Source: CBDDRG01 sp051306415 (lineage in GTDB: Bacteria > Pseudomonadota > Gammaproteobacteria > Pseudomonadales > Porticoccaceae). From it: a stretch of 6,407 nt of DNA. Positions 1 through 6,193 of this stretch are shown here, one piece after another; the stretch's first letter is position 1, and every line of letters begins with the position of its first letter. The stretch spans positions 1-6,407 of the forward strand of contig JBPPNE010000252.1 of assembly GCA_051306415.1 (NCBI GenBank), given 5' to 3'. Both the position numbers and the translations under genes were made by a program. Under the pieces are notes generated by a model. That model saw nothing but the letters and a program-made list of their open reading frames with translations, was not told where the DNA came from and did not search any database.

Positions 1-58
1 AATCCCCGGGCGGAGCCTTCAACAAGGCGGGAGGCCATGATAATCGACACTCCCAAGC

Positions 59-89
59 TGTCAACCACGTGACCTGACAAAGGTTGACA
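59..89. repeat. short inverted repeat near the left edge
   Basis: TGTCAACC at 59-66 is the exact reverse complement of GGTTGACA at 82-89, with 15 bases between. It lies about 70 bases beyond the 3' end of the membrane protein gene that ends at 159. It could be an operator for a gene outside the window, a weak hairpin, or chance. No gene could be identified in bases 1-158: the frame open from base 1 stops at 70-72 and its peptide was not recognised. Confidence 0.25.
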
Positions 90-158
90 AGTCCGCGCCG
101 CGAATACAGGTTTTCGCCGCAAAGTGCCGCCGATGCCACCGTTCACTGCAGCGCGCGG

Positions 159-635
159 CTAAAGGTTTGCATCCATTGCGGAAGCCCTGGAGCGTAGCAG
201 GCCGTAGAGAGTGAGCAGCAAAGCCACCATGATGGTCACCCCGCACACCTGGAGCGAGGCTGAAACAAGCGGATTGTCGGTGCCATGCGGTGGCGGAAAT
301 TTTTCGTTGATCGTCGGCATGAGCGTCGATGAGGCACCGATAAAGGCCGCCGCCACGCCCGCCGCACCGTTCGTCCAGGTGCCAATTTGCAATGTCCCAA
401 ACCACACCTTCAATGCCGTCGGGCTCAGGCGCAGCTCCCCGACCAGGAAACCGAATGCGACCATCAAGACGCCGTTGGCAGTGAACTCGATGTGCGCCAT
501 CACGATACCGCGAAACCAGGCCACGGCTGACGGCGGGATGAATCCGATCATACAGCCGACGGTGATCTGGAGGACGCCCAGCAGCAAAGTCCAGCGTCTG
601 AGAGTTTCCTGCAAACGTTCGATGTCAGTTGCCAT
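159..635 (-). CDS. small four-helix membrane protein, styrene-oxide-isomerase (StyC)-like, lacking the catalytic Tyr
   Basis: This encodes 158 residues from the ATG at 633-635. That start is preferred over upstream in-frame starts because a GGGAG ribosome site sits 7 bases before it. Four hydrophobic segments are visible at about 15-33, 42-66, 75-100 and 122-146, so the product should be an inner-membrane protein. The pattern H48-x5-N54-G and W87-T-N89 matches the spacing that I recall in styrene-oxide isomerase, a haem-b membrane enzyme: axial His58, then Asn64 and Asn99. His to first Asn is 6 residues and Asn to Asn is 35 in both. The position equivalent to the StyC catalytic Tyr103 is Gly93 here, so epoxide isomerisation is doubtful, while haem binding is plausible. 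No styrene pathway genes are nearby. The family assignment comes from motif spacing recalled from memory. The safe alternative is an uncharacterised membrane protein. Confidence 0.6.
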   Translation of the reverse strand: MATDIERLQETLRRWTLLLGVLQITVGCMIGFIPPSAVAWFRGIVMAHIEFTANGVLMVAFGFLVGELRLSPTALKVWFGTLQIGTWTNGAAGVAAAFIGASSTLMPTINEKFPPPHGTDNPLVSASLQVCGVTIMVALLLTLYGLLRSRASAMDANL

Positions 636-995
636 GGGGATCTCCCGATTGAACGCCTGGCGAGGCGCAAGATGCCCCGCTTTCGCATCGCGAAATCCGG
701 GTAATCCAGCAAACACGCCAAGGGTTTATTATCGTTTTTCGCCACAGGTTCGCGGTCTCGCCGCTTTCTGTGGAGCCTTGGAATAGTGTACGCCGCAACC
801 GCCCTATCGTCTGCCATTTAGCCGGCACGGCGTTGATACCAACGTGGCTTATTATCGAATAGCAGAGTGCGTTAAACGACCCAATACCCTGATACGTTAG
901 CTCGGGCTTATCACGCCAGCCGGAGCGCAGTCGAGCGTCGATGTTGCGTTGGCGTGTATGCTCGCATCTTGTCGTCCGAAAGAAGAAGTTGATCA
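636..995. other. intergenic region between divergent genes
   Basis: These 360 bases separate the StyC-like gene (minus) from the acyl-CoA synthetase gene (plus) and must hold both promoters. I could not pick a convincing -35/-10 pair for either. The region contains the palindrome at 681-695 and a small hairpin CGTTG-ATAC-CAACG at 831-844. I see no credible small gene: the open frames here lack recognisable protein features and good ribosome sites. Confidence 0.5.
681..695. promoter_or_regulatory. 15-bp palindrome, candidate operator
   Basis: TTTCGC-ATC-GCGAAA has perfect 6-base arms around a 3-base centre. It lies 46 bases upstream of the start of the StyC-like membrane gene, where a regulator of that gene could bind. 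The protein that would bind it is unknown and chance is possible, since this is the only copy seen in the window. Confidence 0.3.
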
Positions 996-2822
996 ATGGC
1001 CCATGACTACATCCCCGCCAACCTGCGGGAGGTTCAAACCCTGCCCGAGTTGTTCGCCTGGCGCGTGGCGGCCTCGCCGAGCCTGGAGGCGTATCGCCAC
1101 TTCGATGCGGCCAGCTCGCAATGGCTTAGCCTGTCTTGGCAAGAGATAGGCGCCCAAATGTCGCGTTGGCGACGGGCGCTGCTCGCACACCGTCTCGCGC
1201 CCGGCGCGCGCGTCGCGATCCTGGTGCCCAATGGGCTCGACCACGTCTGCATGGATCTGGCTACATTGTCACTGGGGCTGGTGCCGGTGCCCATGCACGC
1301 GGTGGACAACCCGGACAGCATTGGCTACATCCTGCAGGACAGCGAAGCCTCGCTGTTGCTGGTCGATAGTGCGGAACGCTGGCAAGCCATCGCCGCCGCG
1401 GGTGGCGTCACGCCAGCGCTGCGGCGCGTGATCGCACTGGACGCCGACGCGACGGACCCGGGCAACGATCTGGTCGTTGGCCTCAATGCCTGGCTACAAG
1501 CCGCCAGCCCGGCCAACGGGGAAACTGACGATGACCACGAGCTGCCTCGCGTGTCACCCGATGCCATGGCGGCTTTGGTCTACACCTCGGGCACCACGGG
1601 CCGACCCAAGGGGGTGATGCTGTCGCACCGCAATGTGGTCTCGAACATTCAAGCCGTGCTCGAGCGTTTCGTGGTGACCGAGCGCGATGTGCTGCTGTCG
1701 TTCCTGCCGCTGTCGCACACCTTCGAGCGCACACTGGGCTATTACCTGCCCATCGCCGCCGGCGCCTGCGTGGCCTACGCCCGATCGGTCGCGCTGCTGC
1801 AGGAAGACCTGCTCAGCGTGCGGCCCACCGTATTGGTCTCGGTACCGCGCATCTACGAGCGCATTTATGCGAAGGTGCAGGAGACGATACACGAGCGCGG
1901 CGCCGTCGGCCGCACGCTGCTCGCCTGGACCGAAAAAACGGGATGGCGGAAATTCCTCGCCACCCAGCGTCACGCGGACACCGGCAAGGCCGAGCAATTG
2001 CTTTGGGCCATTCTGAGACCACTGGTGGCGGACAAGGTCCTGGCTGCATTCGGTGGACGGCTGCGCCTGGCCATTGCCGGCGGTGCGCCGCTGAGCGCGA
2101 ACGTTGCCCATTTTTTCCTCGGCATGGGTCTCAATCTGCTGCAGGGCTACGGCATGACCGAGAGTTCGCCGGTGGTCAGCGGCAACACGCCAGACGACAA
2201 TGAACCCGCCTCCGTGGGCCGACCCCTGTCCGGCGTGCAGGTGCGCATCGGCGAGAACGACGAACTGCTGATCGCTGGTCCCAACGTCATGCTGGGCTAC
2301 TGGCATCGTCCGGAAGACACTCAGCGGATGCTGGAGCCCGACGGCTGGCTGCACACTGGCGATCAGGCCAAGGTGGTGGATGGCCGCCTGCACATCGTCG
2401 GTCGCATCAAGGACATCATCGTCACATCCACCGGCGAAAAAATCCCGCCCGCCGATCTGGAACTCGCGATCCAGGCCGACCCGCTGTTCGCGCAGGTGCT
2501 GGTAGTCGGCGAGCAGCGGCCCTTTCTAGCGGTACTGGCCGTGGTGGATCAACCCACCTGGGAGCGCGAGGCCAAAGCCCTGGGGCTGGAACCGGCCAGT
2601 GCGGATTCGCTGCAATCAGACGCCGCGCGCGGCATGGCGCTGGCGCGCATTGCTGCACAGGCGAAATCCTTTCCGTCCTATGCCACACCCAAGCAAGTGT
2701 TCCTGACACGCGAACCCTGGACGATAGATGCCGGACTCATGACGCCGACGCTCAAGCTCAAGCGCCCCGCCCTGGAAAAACGATTTGCGACCGAGATTGC
2801 ACGGATGTACGAACATCGCTGA
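996..2822 (+). CDS. AMP-forming long-chain fatty acyl-CoA synthetase (FadD15-like)
   Basis: The 608-residue product activates a long-chain fatty acid with ATP to an acyl-adenylate, then transfers it to CoA, feeding beta-oxidation or lipid synthesis. It should be cytoplasmic or membrane-associated. The adenylate-forming motifs are all present and in order: the phosphate loop YTSGTTGRPKG at 196-206, PLSHTFER at 238-245, QGYGMTES at 383-390, the fatty-acyl-CoA synthetase signature from DGWLHTGD at 449-456 through GRIKDIIV at 469-476 to GEKIPP at 480-485, and the C-terminal TPTLKLKR at 583-590 with the probable catalytic Lys587. Length fits the roughly 600-residue FadD15/bubblegum-type branch rather than the shorter E. 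coli FadD. The ATG at 996 follows a purine-rich AGAAGAAG stretch. No other fatty-acid genes are adjacent, so the substrate chain length cannot be inferred from context. The gene appears intact. Confidence 0.95.
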   Translation: MAHDYIPANLREVQTLPELFAWRVAASPSLEAYRHFDAASSQWLSLSWQEIGAQMSRWRRALLAHRLAPGARVAILVPNGLDHVCMDLATLSLGLVPVPMHAVDNPDSIGYILQDSEASLLLVDSAERWQAIAAAGGVTPALRRVIALDADATDPGNDLVVGLNAWLQAASPANGETDDDHELPRVSPDAMAALVYTSGTTGRPKGVMLSHRNVVSNIQAVLERFVVTERDVLLSFLPLSHTFERTLGYYLPIAAGACVAYARSVALLQEDLLSVRPTVLVSVPRIYERIYAKVQETIHERGAVGRTLLAWTEKTGWRKFLATQRHADTGKAEQLLWAILRPLVADKVLAAFGGRLRLAIAGGAPLSANVAHFFLGMGLNLLQGYGMTESSPVVSGNTPDDNEPASVGRPLSGVQVRIGENDELLIAGPNVMLGYWHRPEDTQRMLEPDGWLHTGDQAKVVDGRLHIVGRIKDIIVTSTGEKIPPADLELAIQADPLFAQVLVVGEQRPFLAVLAVVDQPTWEREAKALGLEPASADSLQSDAARGMALARIAAQAKSFPSYATPKQVFLTREPWTIDAGLMTPTLKLKRPALEKRFATEIARMYEHR

Positions 2823-2904
2823 ACCGTGGCCCATCGGCGCTGGGGTTCCGCTCGCTTTGCGCGACCGCTTGAAGCCAGCTAAAACATGGGGTCGAGTACA
2901 GCTT

Positions 2905-2935
2905 GGGGTCACGCTGAGCTGATCCCTATTTTTAG
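2905..2935 (+). terminator. probable intrinsic terminator of the acyl-CoA synthetase gene
   Basis: GGGGTCA at 2905-2911 pairs with TGATCCC at 2920-2926, including one G-T pair. A further GC/GC pairing closes a tight TGA loop after one bulged base. The stem is followed at once by TATTTTTAG, a T-rich tail. It lies 82 bases after the acyl-CoA synthetase stop codon and just before the 3' end of the convergent DUF1003 gene. The tail is short, so efficiency is uncertain. Confidence 0.5.
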
Positions 2936-3497
2936 TTAGCGAGCACCTCCATTGCCCGACTCATCTCCCAGCACGCGTTTGTGCAATTCAACAGTTAACG
3001 TCTCTATCCGCAGGGTCAGATCCCGGGTGATTTCGGTAAGTTGGGTATTTGTTTTTAGCAGCTCAGCCATCATTGCAGTTTGCTGGGCCGCAAAAATTGC
3101 GCGCTGCTCGCTGGCCTTCGCCAGATCCTCGCGGTGCAACGCATCCGCCTCGGCATGCGCTTTATCGCGTTCCGCCTGGCGAGTTTGCGCGAGCAAAATC
3201 AAAGGTGCTGCGTAGGCCGCCTGCAAGCTGAAAGCGAGATTTAGCAAAATGAAGGGATATTGATCGAAGGTTCCGAGGCCAAATACATTAATCGAAATCC
3301 AGAGAGCTACAATTCCGGTTTGCGCGATAAAAAAAAACGGGGTCCCAAAGAAGCGGGCAAAGCGCTCGGCCTTCTAGTGAAAACCAGTCATCTCCGAATG
3401 TCGAAGACAAATGGTCATAAGGCAAATGAAACCGAAAATGGTGCTTATCCTGAACCTTGGCGTTTTCGAGTGTCCCTGCGAATTCATACGTGGCCAT
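2936..3497 (-). pseudogene. DUF1003 family membrane protein gene, frameshifted
   Basis: Two frames together read as one DUF1003 protein of about 186 residues. The first runs from the ATG at 3495-3497, preceded by an AGGA ribosome site, and encodes MATYEFAGTL through GDDWFSL. The second begins with KAERFARFFGTPFF at 3373 and runs to the TAA at 2936. An extra base near 3374 separates them: CTAGAAGGCC would read Leu-Lys-Ala if one base were removed. The joined protein has two membrane segments (about 53-74 and 81-104), the family hallmark PFILLNLAFSLQAAYAAP followed by LILLAQTRQAERDK, and a charged coiled-coil tail at about 105-172. The second frame has a stop (3374-3376) just before the Lys codon, so it has no credible start of its own upstream of the conserved core. 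The function of DUF1003 proteins is not established. Decay, a sequencing indel, or rescue by slippage at the 3329-3337 run are all possible. Confidence 0.8.
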
Positions 3498-3722
3498 GTG
3501 GATATCCTCACTAGTGGTCTGGGTATCGCCGCGATGCAGCCTGAAACGCGGATTCACGGACCGCGATAACCGAAACCATGGGCCGATTTTGGTGAGTTGT
3601 CACAATAAGAGAACGACCCCTGTGTCCAGCAACTTCACGCCAAGCGCACGAACACGATTCGGCATAGCGTTATAGCGAAAACCGTGGCCTACCCCAATTA
3701 TTTTAAATTTCCTGAATAACCA
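3498..3722. other. intergenic region upstream of the DUF1003 gene
   Basis: This stretch precedes the minus-strand DUF1003 gene and should hold its promoter, although no good -35/-10 pair was found. It includes an AT-rich patch at about 3694-3720. The short open frames here show no family features, and I see no gene or RNA in it. Confidence 0.4.
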
Positions 3723-3862
3723 GGGATGCTCTGAACAAGTCCTTCGACCATTCGACAAACTCACGGCTCAGAGCGAACGGTAACCTGCTAATTCCGTTCG
3801 TGGTGAGTCCTGAGCCCGTCGAAGGATCGAACCATGAATGGATCAGGTTGTTCAGAGCACCC
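3723..3862. repeat. long imperfect palindromic repeat (CTTCGAC/GTTCG type)
   Basis: The left arm begins GGGATGCTCTGAACAA (3723-3738) and the right arm ends TTGTTCAGAGCACCC (3848-3862), its near-exact reverse complement. The inner arms CGAACGG (3774-3780) and CCGTTCG (3794-3800) close on a 13-base loop. Between them lie the motifs CCTTCGAC and GTCGAAGG, also in inverted orientation. Elements built around CTTCGACAGGCTCAGGACGAACGG-like arms are widely dispersed in proteobacterial genomes (established, from memory). It is non-coding and could fold into a long hairpin. Its right end directly abuts the next element. Confidence 0.75.
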
Positions 3863-4011
3863 CTAACAGGTTGCTGAAAAACTGCTGCGGGCACCATCTG
3901 CTTCGTTGCGCGGTGCTCGCTCCCTCGCCTATCGACTTGATATGTCTCGGTCGCTGCGCGCCGTGCGCCTCGCCGCTGGCCCCCTCGCGACGTTTTTCAG
4001 CAGCCTGCTAA
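3863..4011. mobile_element. MITE-like non-autonomous element with 16-bp TIRs and CTAA duplication
   Basis: The element proper is 3867-4007 (141 bp). Its left end CAGGTTGCTGAAAAAC (3867-3882) and right end GTTTTTCAGCAGCCTG (3992-4007) are inverted repeats with one mismatch in 16. CTAA occurs directly outside both ends (3863-3866 and 4008-4011), as expected for a 4-bp target duplication. The interior has no coding frame. Its two halves are loosely complementary, so it may fold as one long imperfect hairpin. It would need a transposase supplied elsewhere, and the family was not identified. The right duplication ends one base before the oxidoreductase stop codon, so the insertion left that gene intact but replaced its 3' flank. 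Confidence 0.7.
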
Positions 4012-4012
4012 C

Positions 4013-5101
4013 TCAATCGTCCGCTGCGACAAACCCCTTCCACCCGGTCGCCATATAGTCGACGAACGCGGGACCCAGTCCCTGTTCGCGCAGATAGGCG
4101 CGGGTTACCGGCAGCGCGACGGATTTGAACCGCGCATCCTCTTTTACTCGCCGCGGGAAATCCTTGTGCAGAATCGCGGCGCGCCCGATCAGCACAAAAT
4201 CCGCACCGCTATCCAGACACGCCTGTGCGGCGGCCCCGGTCGTGATTTTTCCCGCTACACCCAGGCGTGTCGAACCGCGCTCAAGACGGGTGAAATAATC
4301 GATCAGCGGCTTACCGCCATACCCGGATTCGACCGGCTCCTTGAATACATCCCACAGCGACATGTCGAGATAATCCACCTGTCCGCAGGCCATCACCCGC
4401 TGCGCGAGCGCGATCGCCTCCGCCAGCGTGACGCCGAAGCGCTCCGGCGACAGCCGCACGCCGAGCTGGAAATTGGGTCCGGTGCGCTGACGAATGCCAT
4501 CGATAATATCGAACAGCAGGCGCGTGCGATTTTCAAAGGATCCGCCGTAGCGGTCGTCGCGTCGATTGTTTTCGGCATCGAGGAACTGGGCGATCAGATA
4601 GCCGTGCGCGCCATGCAGCTCCACACCATTGAAGCCCGCGCGTTCGGCGCGTAGCGCCGCCTGGATGAAATCCTCGATCAGCTCCTCGACCTCGCCAGTC
4701 GACAGCGCCCGCGCGCCGGTTTCCACATCCTGCCAGGGCGCGCGCGGCGCCTCGTTGGTCAGATCACTCGATGCCCGGCGGCCCCCGTGATGCAATTGCA
4801 CGGACGACAGGCTGCCCGCGGCGTTGATGCCACTCGCCAGCCGTTCGAGTCCCGCCAGATGCCGATCCGACCAGATGCCGATCTGCCCGCTGAAGGCTTT
4901 ACCCGACGGCTGCACATAGGCGGCACAGGTCATCGTCAGGCCGAAACCGCCCTGCGCGCGGAGCGTCAACCAGTGGTACTCGTCATCGCTCAGCGTGCCG
5001 TCGGGAAGACTTTGCAGGTTGGTCAATGGCGCCAGCATGAAGCGATTGGGCATCGGTTTGCCGTGCGCAAAGGCCAAGGGCGCGAATAGATCGTGATTCA
5101 T
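4013..5101 (-). CDS. NADH:flavin oxidoreductase, Old Yellow Enzyme family
   Basis: The 362-residue product is a single-domain FMN-dependent TIM barrel that should reduce activated C=C bonds (enones, quinones, possibly nitro compounds) with NAD(P)H in the cytoplasm. Family features in order are MLAPLTN at 22-28, with the flavin-contacting Thr27; VQLHHGGR at 101-108; the substrate-binding pair in ELHGAHGYL (His163, His166) with Tyr168; the RYGGSFENR signature at 184-192; GVRLSPERFG at 214-223; and the FMN-phosphate loops at AGK (283-285) and IGR (305-307). There is no C-terminal iron-sulfur/NADH domain, unlike 2,4-dienoyl-CoA reductase, whose length is near 670. The ATG at 5099-5101 has a GAGG site 6 bases upstream. 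The physiological substrate cannot be deduced: the neighbours are a mobile element and a toxin-antitoxin pair. The gene appears intact. Confidence 0.93.
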   Translation of the reverse strand: MNHDLFAPLAFAHGKPMPNRFMLAPLTNLQSLPDGTLSDDEYHWLTLRAQGGFGLTMTCAAYVQPSGKAFSGQIGIWSDRHLAGLERLASGINAAGSLSSVQLHHGGRRASSDLTNEAPRAPWQDVETGARALSTGEVEELIEDFIQAALRAERAGFNGVELHGAHGYLIAQFLDAENNRRDDRYGGSFENRTRLLFDIIDGIRQRTGPNFQLGVRLSPERFGVTLAEAIALAQRVMACGQVDYLDMSLWDVFKEPVESGYGGKPLIDYFTRLERGSTRLGVAGKITTGAAAQACLDSGADFVLIGRAAILHKDFPRRVKEDARFKSVALPVTRAYLREQGLGPAFVDYMATGWKGFVAADD

Positions 5102-5186
5102 TAAAAACCTCGGTAACGAAATCTGGTGGGTGGAAGCCGTGGCTGAGGGCGCGGTAACGGATACTGCAAGCCCTGCGATGTCGGGT

Positions 5187-5216
5187 TATAAAGCGCCCGG
5201 AAGCATTCTATGCCAA
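5187..5216 (-). promoter_or_regulatory. candidate promoter of the oxidoreductase gene
   Basis: Read on the minus strand, TTGGCA (5211-5216) and TTTATA (5187-5192) are spaced by 18 bases, about 85 bases upstream of the oxidoreductase start. Both hexamers deviate from consensus, so this is only a suggestion. The rest of the 301-base gap 5102-5402 contains the first copy of the 61-bp repeat and no recognisable gene. Confidence 0.3.
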
Positions 5217-5301
5217 GGTCCCCTTCGAATCGGCAGGCACGTTTCATCGGGCGGGGAAAACGGTGACCTGCACCCCGCTCGTCGTTGCAGAGCAACAAGA
5301 T

Positions 5302-5362
5302 GTGTTGACGCAGGACCTGCCCCAATCGCCCGGCGTGATGCTATTTTGAAAGACCCGGCCCC
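5302..5362 (+). repeat. 61-bp dispersed repeat, copy 1
   Basis: This copy aligns without gaps to 6339-6399, with 45 of 61 bases identical by hand count. The conserved parts are GTGTTGAYGCARGACCTG at the left end and TGAAAGACCYGRCCCC at the right end. It lies 40 bases beyond the higA stop codon. AAGACCTGACCCC-type motifs are familiar to me from dispersed proteobacterial repeats, some near REP-associated tyrosine transposases, but that link is from memory and no transposase gene lies in the window. Confidence 0.6.
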
Positions 5363-5402
5363 AAGACCATCACATCAAGACGACTCTATTTCCGATAGCC
5401 GA

Positions 5403-5762
5403 TTACGCAGATGCGGAAAGTAAACTCTCATACGGAATGCGCAAACCATCATGAAGATTCTTGATCATGCGCAAACTCAATGAGCGCCTGCCGTTCAGAA
5501 CCTCAGAGACGCGGCCACTTGTGCCGATGTAGACCTCAAGGTCTCGTGGCGTCAACCCCTGTTGCTCCATGCGAAATTTGATTGCCTCGATGGGACTGGC
5601 GGGACCAATGGGAGAGTGCTTGTTCTCATAGACCTCAATGAGCGTGGTCAGAATCTCCATCTCGTCATATTCAGGAGTCTTTGGCTTGGCCTGAAAGACC
5701 TCCTCCAGCCGTTTGAAGGCCTGATGCAGATCTTTGTCATTACGGATGGGCTTGATGTTCAT
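5403..5762 (-). CDS. higA: HigA-type antitoxin, C-terminal HTH protein
   Basis: This encodes 119 residues from the ATG at 5760-5762. The in-frame GTG at 5772-5774 is an alternative start, but the ATG has a G-rich stretch upstream and gives the usual MNIKPI-type N-terminus. The N-terminal part (about 1-55) is acidic and helical and should bind and neutralise the toxin. The C-terminal helix-turn-helix spans about 58-105: GLTPRDLEVYIG at 69-80, then SGRVSEVLNGRR at 82-93, the typical DNA-contacting HigA segment. It follows higB in a toxin-first operon, as expected for HigBA. As a DNA-binding antitoxin it probably represses the operon through the paired palindromes at 6110-6145. No damage is visible, so the antitoxin seems preserved although its partner is truncated. 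Confidence 0.9.
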   Translation of the reverse strand: MNIKPIRNDKDLHQAFKRLEEVFQAKPKTPEYDEMEILTTLIEVYENKHSPIGPASPIEAIKFRMEQQGLTPRDLEVYIGTSGRVSEVLNGRRSLSLRMIKNLHDGLRIPYESLLSASA

Positions 5763-5827
5763 GAGCCACCCCACTGAAGTTTGGTTTAACGCTAGTAATC
5801 ACTGACCGTTTCAACATCAATCTTGTC

Positions 5828-6100
5828 TTATTGGGCATGCGTGCCCACAAACTTGACCCACACAATCCCGGCGGCGTACCGCACCTCAACGACGAGGCGG
5901 TACTTGTTACCGCCTATGTTGAAAACAACCCGGTTGCCTCCGCAAATACTGGCGCTTATGTAAACGTTTTTGATGTCGTGAGGCGTTTTCCACGCCGCCG
6001 TGCATGCCTCGGCGTGCCAAGCCTCAAGTGGGCCTTGCGCATCAGCGTAACGCTTCTGCTTCCAAAAGCGACTCAGAGTGCTGCTAGCAATTACCCGCAT
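5828..6100 (-). CDS. higB: HigB-type mRNA-interferase toxin, truncated by a premature stop
   Basis: This reads 90 residues from the ATG at 6098-6100, which follows a GGGAGAGG ribosome site. It matches the HigB family (E. coli HigB-like, RelE-fold ribosome-dependent mRNA cleavage) through WKTPHDIKNVYISASI at about 37-52, NRVVFNIGGNKYRLVV at 56-71 and WVKFVGTHAQ at 81-90. Family members continue after THA-x with Tyr-Asp-Lys-Ile-Asp. Here TAA stands in the Tyr position (5828-5830), followed in frame by DKIDVETVSDY and a second stop, TAG, at 5792-5794. One substitution, TAT or TAC to TAA, explains this. The ancestral toxin would have had 102 residues. Loss of the conserved Tyr-Asp and the tail probably removes or weakens RNase activity. 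It also widens the gap to higA from 29 to 65 bases, which may loosen translational coupling. Confidence 0.88.
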   Translation of the reverse strand: MRVIASSTLSRFWKQKRYADAQGPLEAWHAEACTAAWKTPHDIKNVYISASICGGNRVVFNIGGNKYRLVVEVRYAAGIVWVKFVGTHAQ

Positions 6101-6109
6101 GGACGGCCT

Positions 6110-6124
6110 CTCCCGAATTGGGAG
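6110..6124. promoter_or_regulatory. higBA operator palindrome 1
   Basis: CTCCCGAATTGGGAG is a palindrome with one mismatched pair, containing the core CCCGAATTGGG. It lies between the -10 box and the higB start, and it overlaps the ribosome-binding region. The core differs at one of 11 bases from the palindrome centred 23 bp away. This arrangement suits autorepression by HigA. Confidence 0.6.
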
Positions 6125-6125
6125 A

Positions 6126-6155
6126 AATATACCGCCCAATTTGGGAGTATGCCAG
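6126..6155 (-). promoter_or_regulatory. candidate higBA promoter
   Basis: On the minus strand, CTGGCA (6150-6155) and TATATT (6126-6131) are 18 bases apart and about 25-55 bases upstream of the higB start. The -10 box is strong and the -35 is weak (4 of 6). One operator palindrome lies in the spacer and the other just downstream, which supports the assignment. Confidence 0.5.
6135..6145. promoter_or_regulatory. higBA operator palindrome 2
   Basis: CCCAATTTGGG is a perfect 11-base palindrome around one central base, placed in the promoter spacer. On the minus strand it reads CCCAAATTGGG, 10 of 11 identical to the core at 6112-6122. HigA dimers bound at both sites would lie about two helical turns apart and would block RNA polymerase. 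Confidence 0.6.
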
Positions 6156-6193
6156 TAGATTATTTAGGGAATTTCAGGCCAGCCTGAATGGGC

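Noticed and set aside
211..786. 191-codon plus-strand frame over the small membrane protein gene
   Set aside because: The minus-strand reading has a good ribosome site, four membrane segments and conserved His/Asn spacing. The plus reading has none of these.
1554..2393. 279-codon open frame on the minus strand, opposite the acyl-CoA synthetase gene
   Set aside because: It lies entirely within a well-supported gene, its translation is rich in Gln/His/Gly/Ala with no family motif, and long antisense frames are common in GC-rich DNA.
3329..3337. homopolymer length error as the cause of the DUF1003 frameshift
   Set aside because: The conserved frame is the same on both sides of the run (GTPFFF then IAQTG), so the break lies upstream near 3374 and not in the run itself.
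3288..3557. 89-residue minus-strand protein as an independent gene
   Set aside because: Its residues 21-61 are the N-terminus of the DUF1003 protein. The part after residue 61 is the out-of-frame reading caused by the extra base.
4166..4654. 162-codon open frame on the plus strand, opposite the oxidoreductase gene
   Set aside because: It is antisense to a conserved gene with all OYE motifs, and it has no recognisable domain or ribosome site.
5280..5402. second attC site beyond higA, which would close a cassette
   Set aside because: No RYYYAAC/GTTRRRY pair with a foldable stem was found there. Only the dispersed repeat is present.
5831..6187. 118-codon plus-strand frame opposite higB
   Set aside because: It is a shadow of the toxin gene, which is recognised from conserved HigB motifs.
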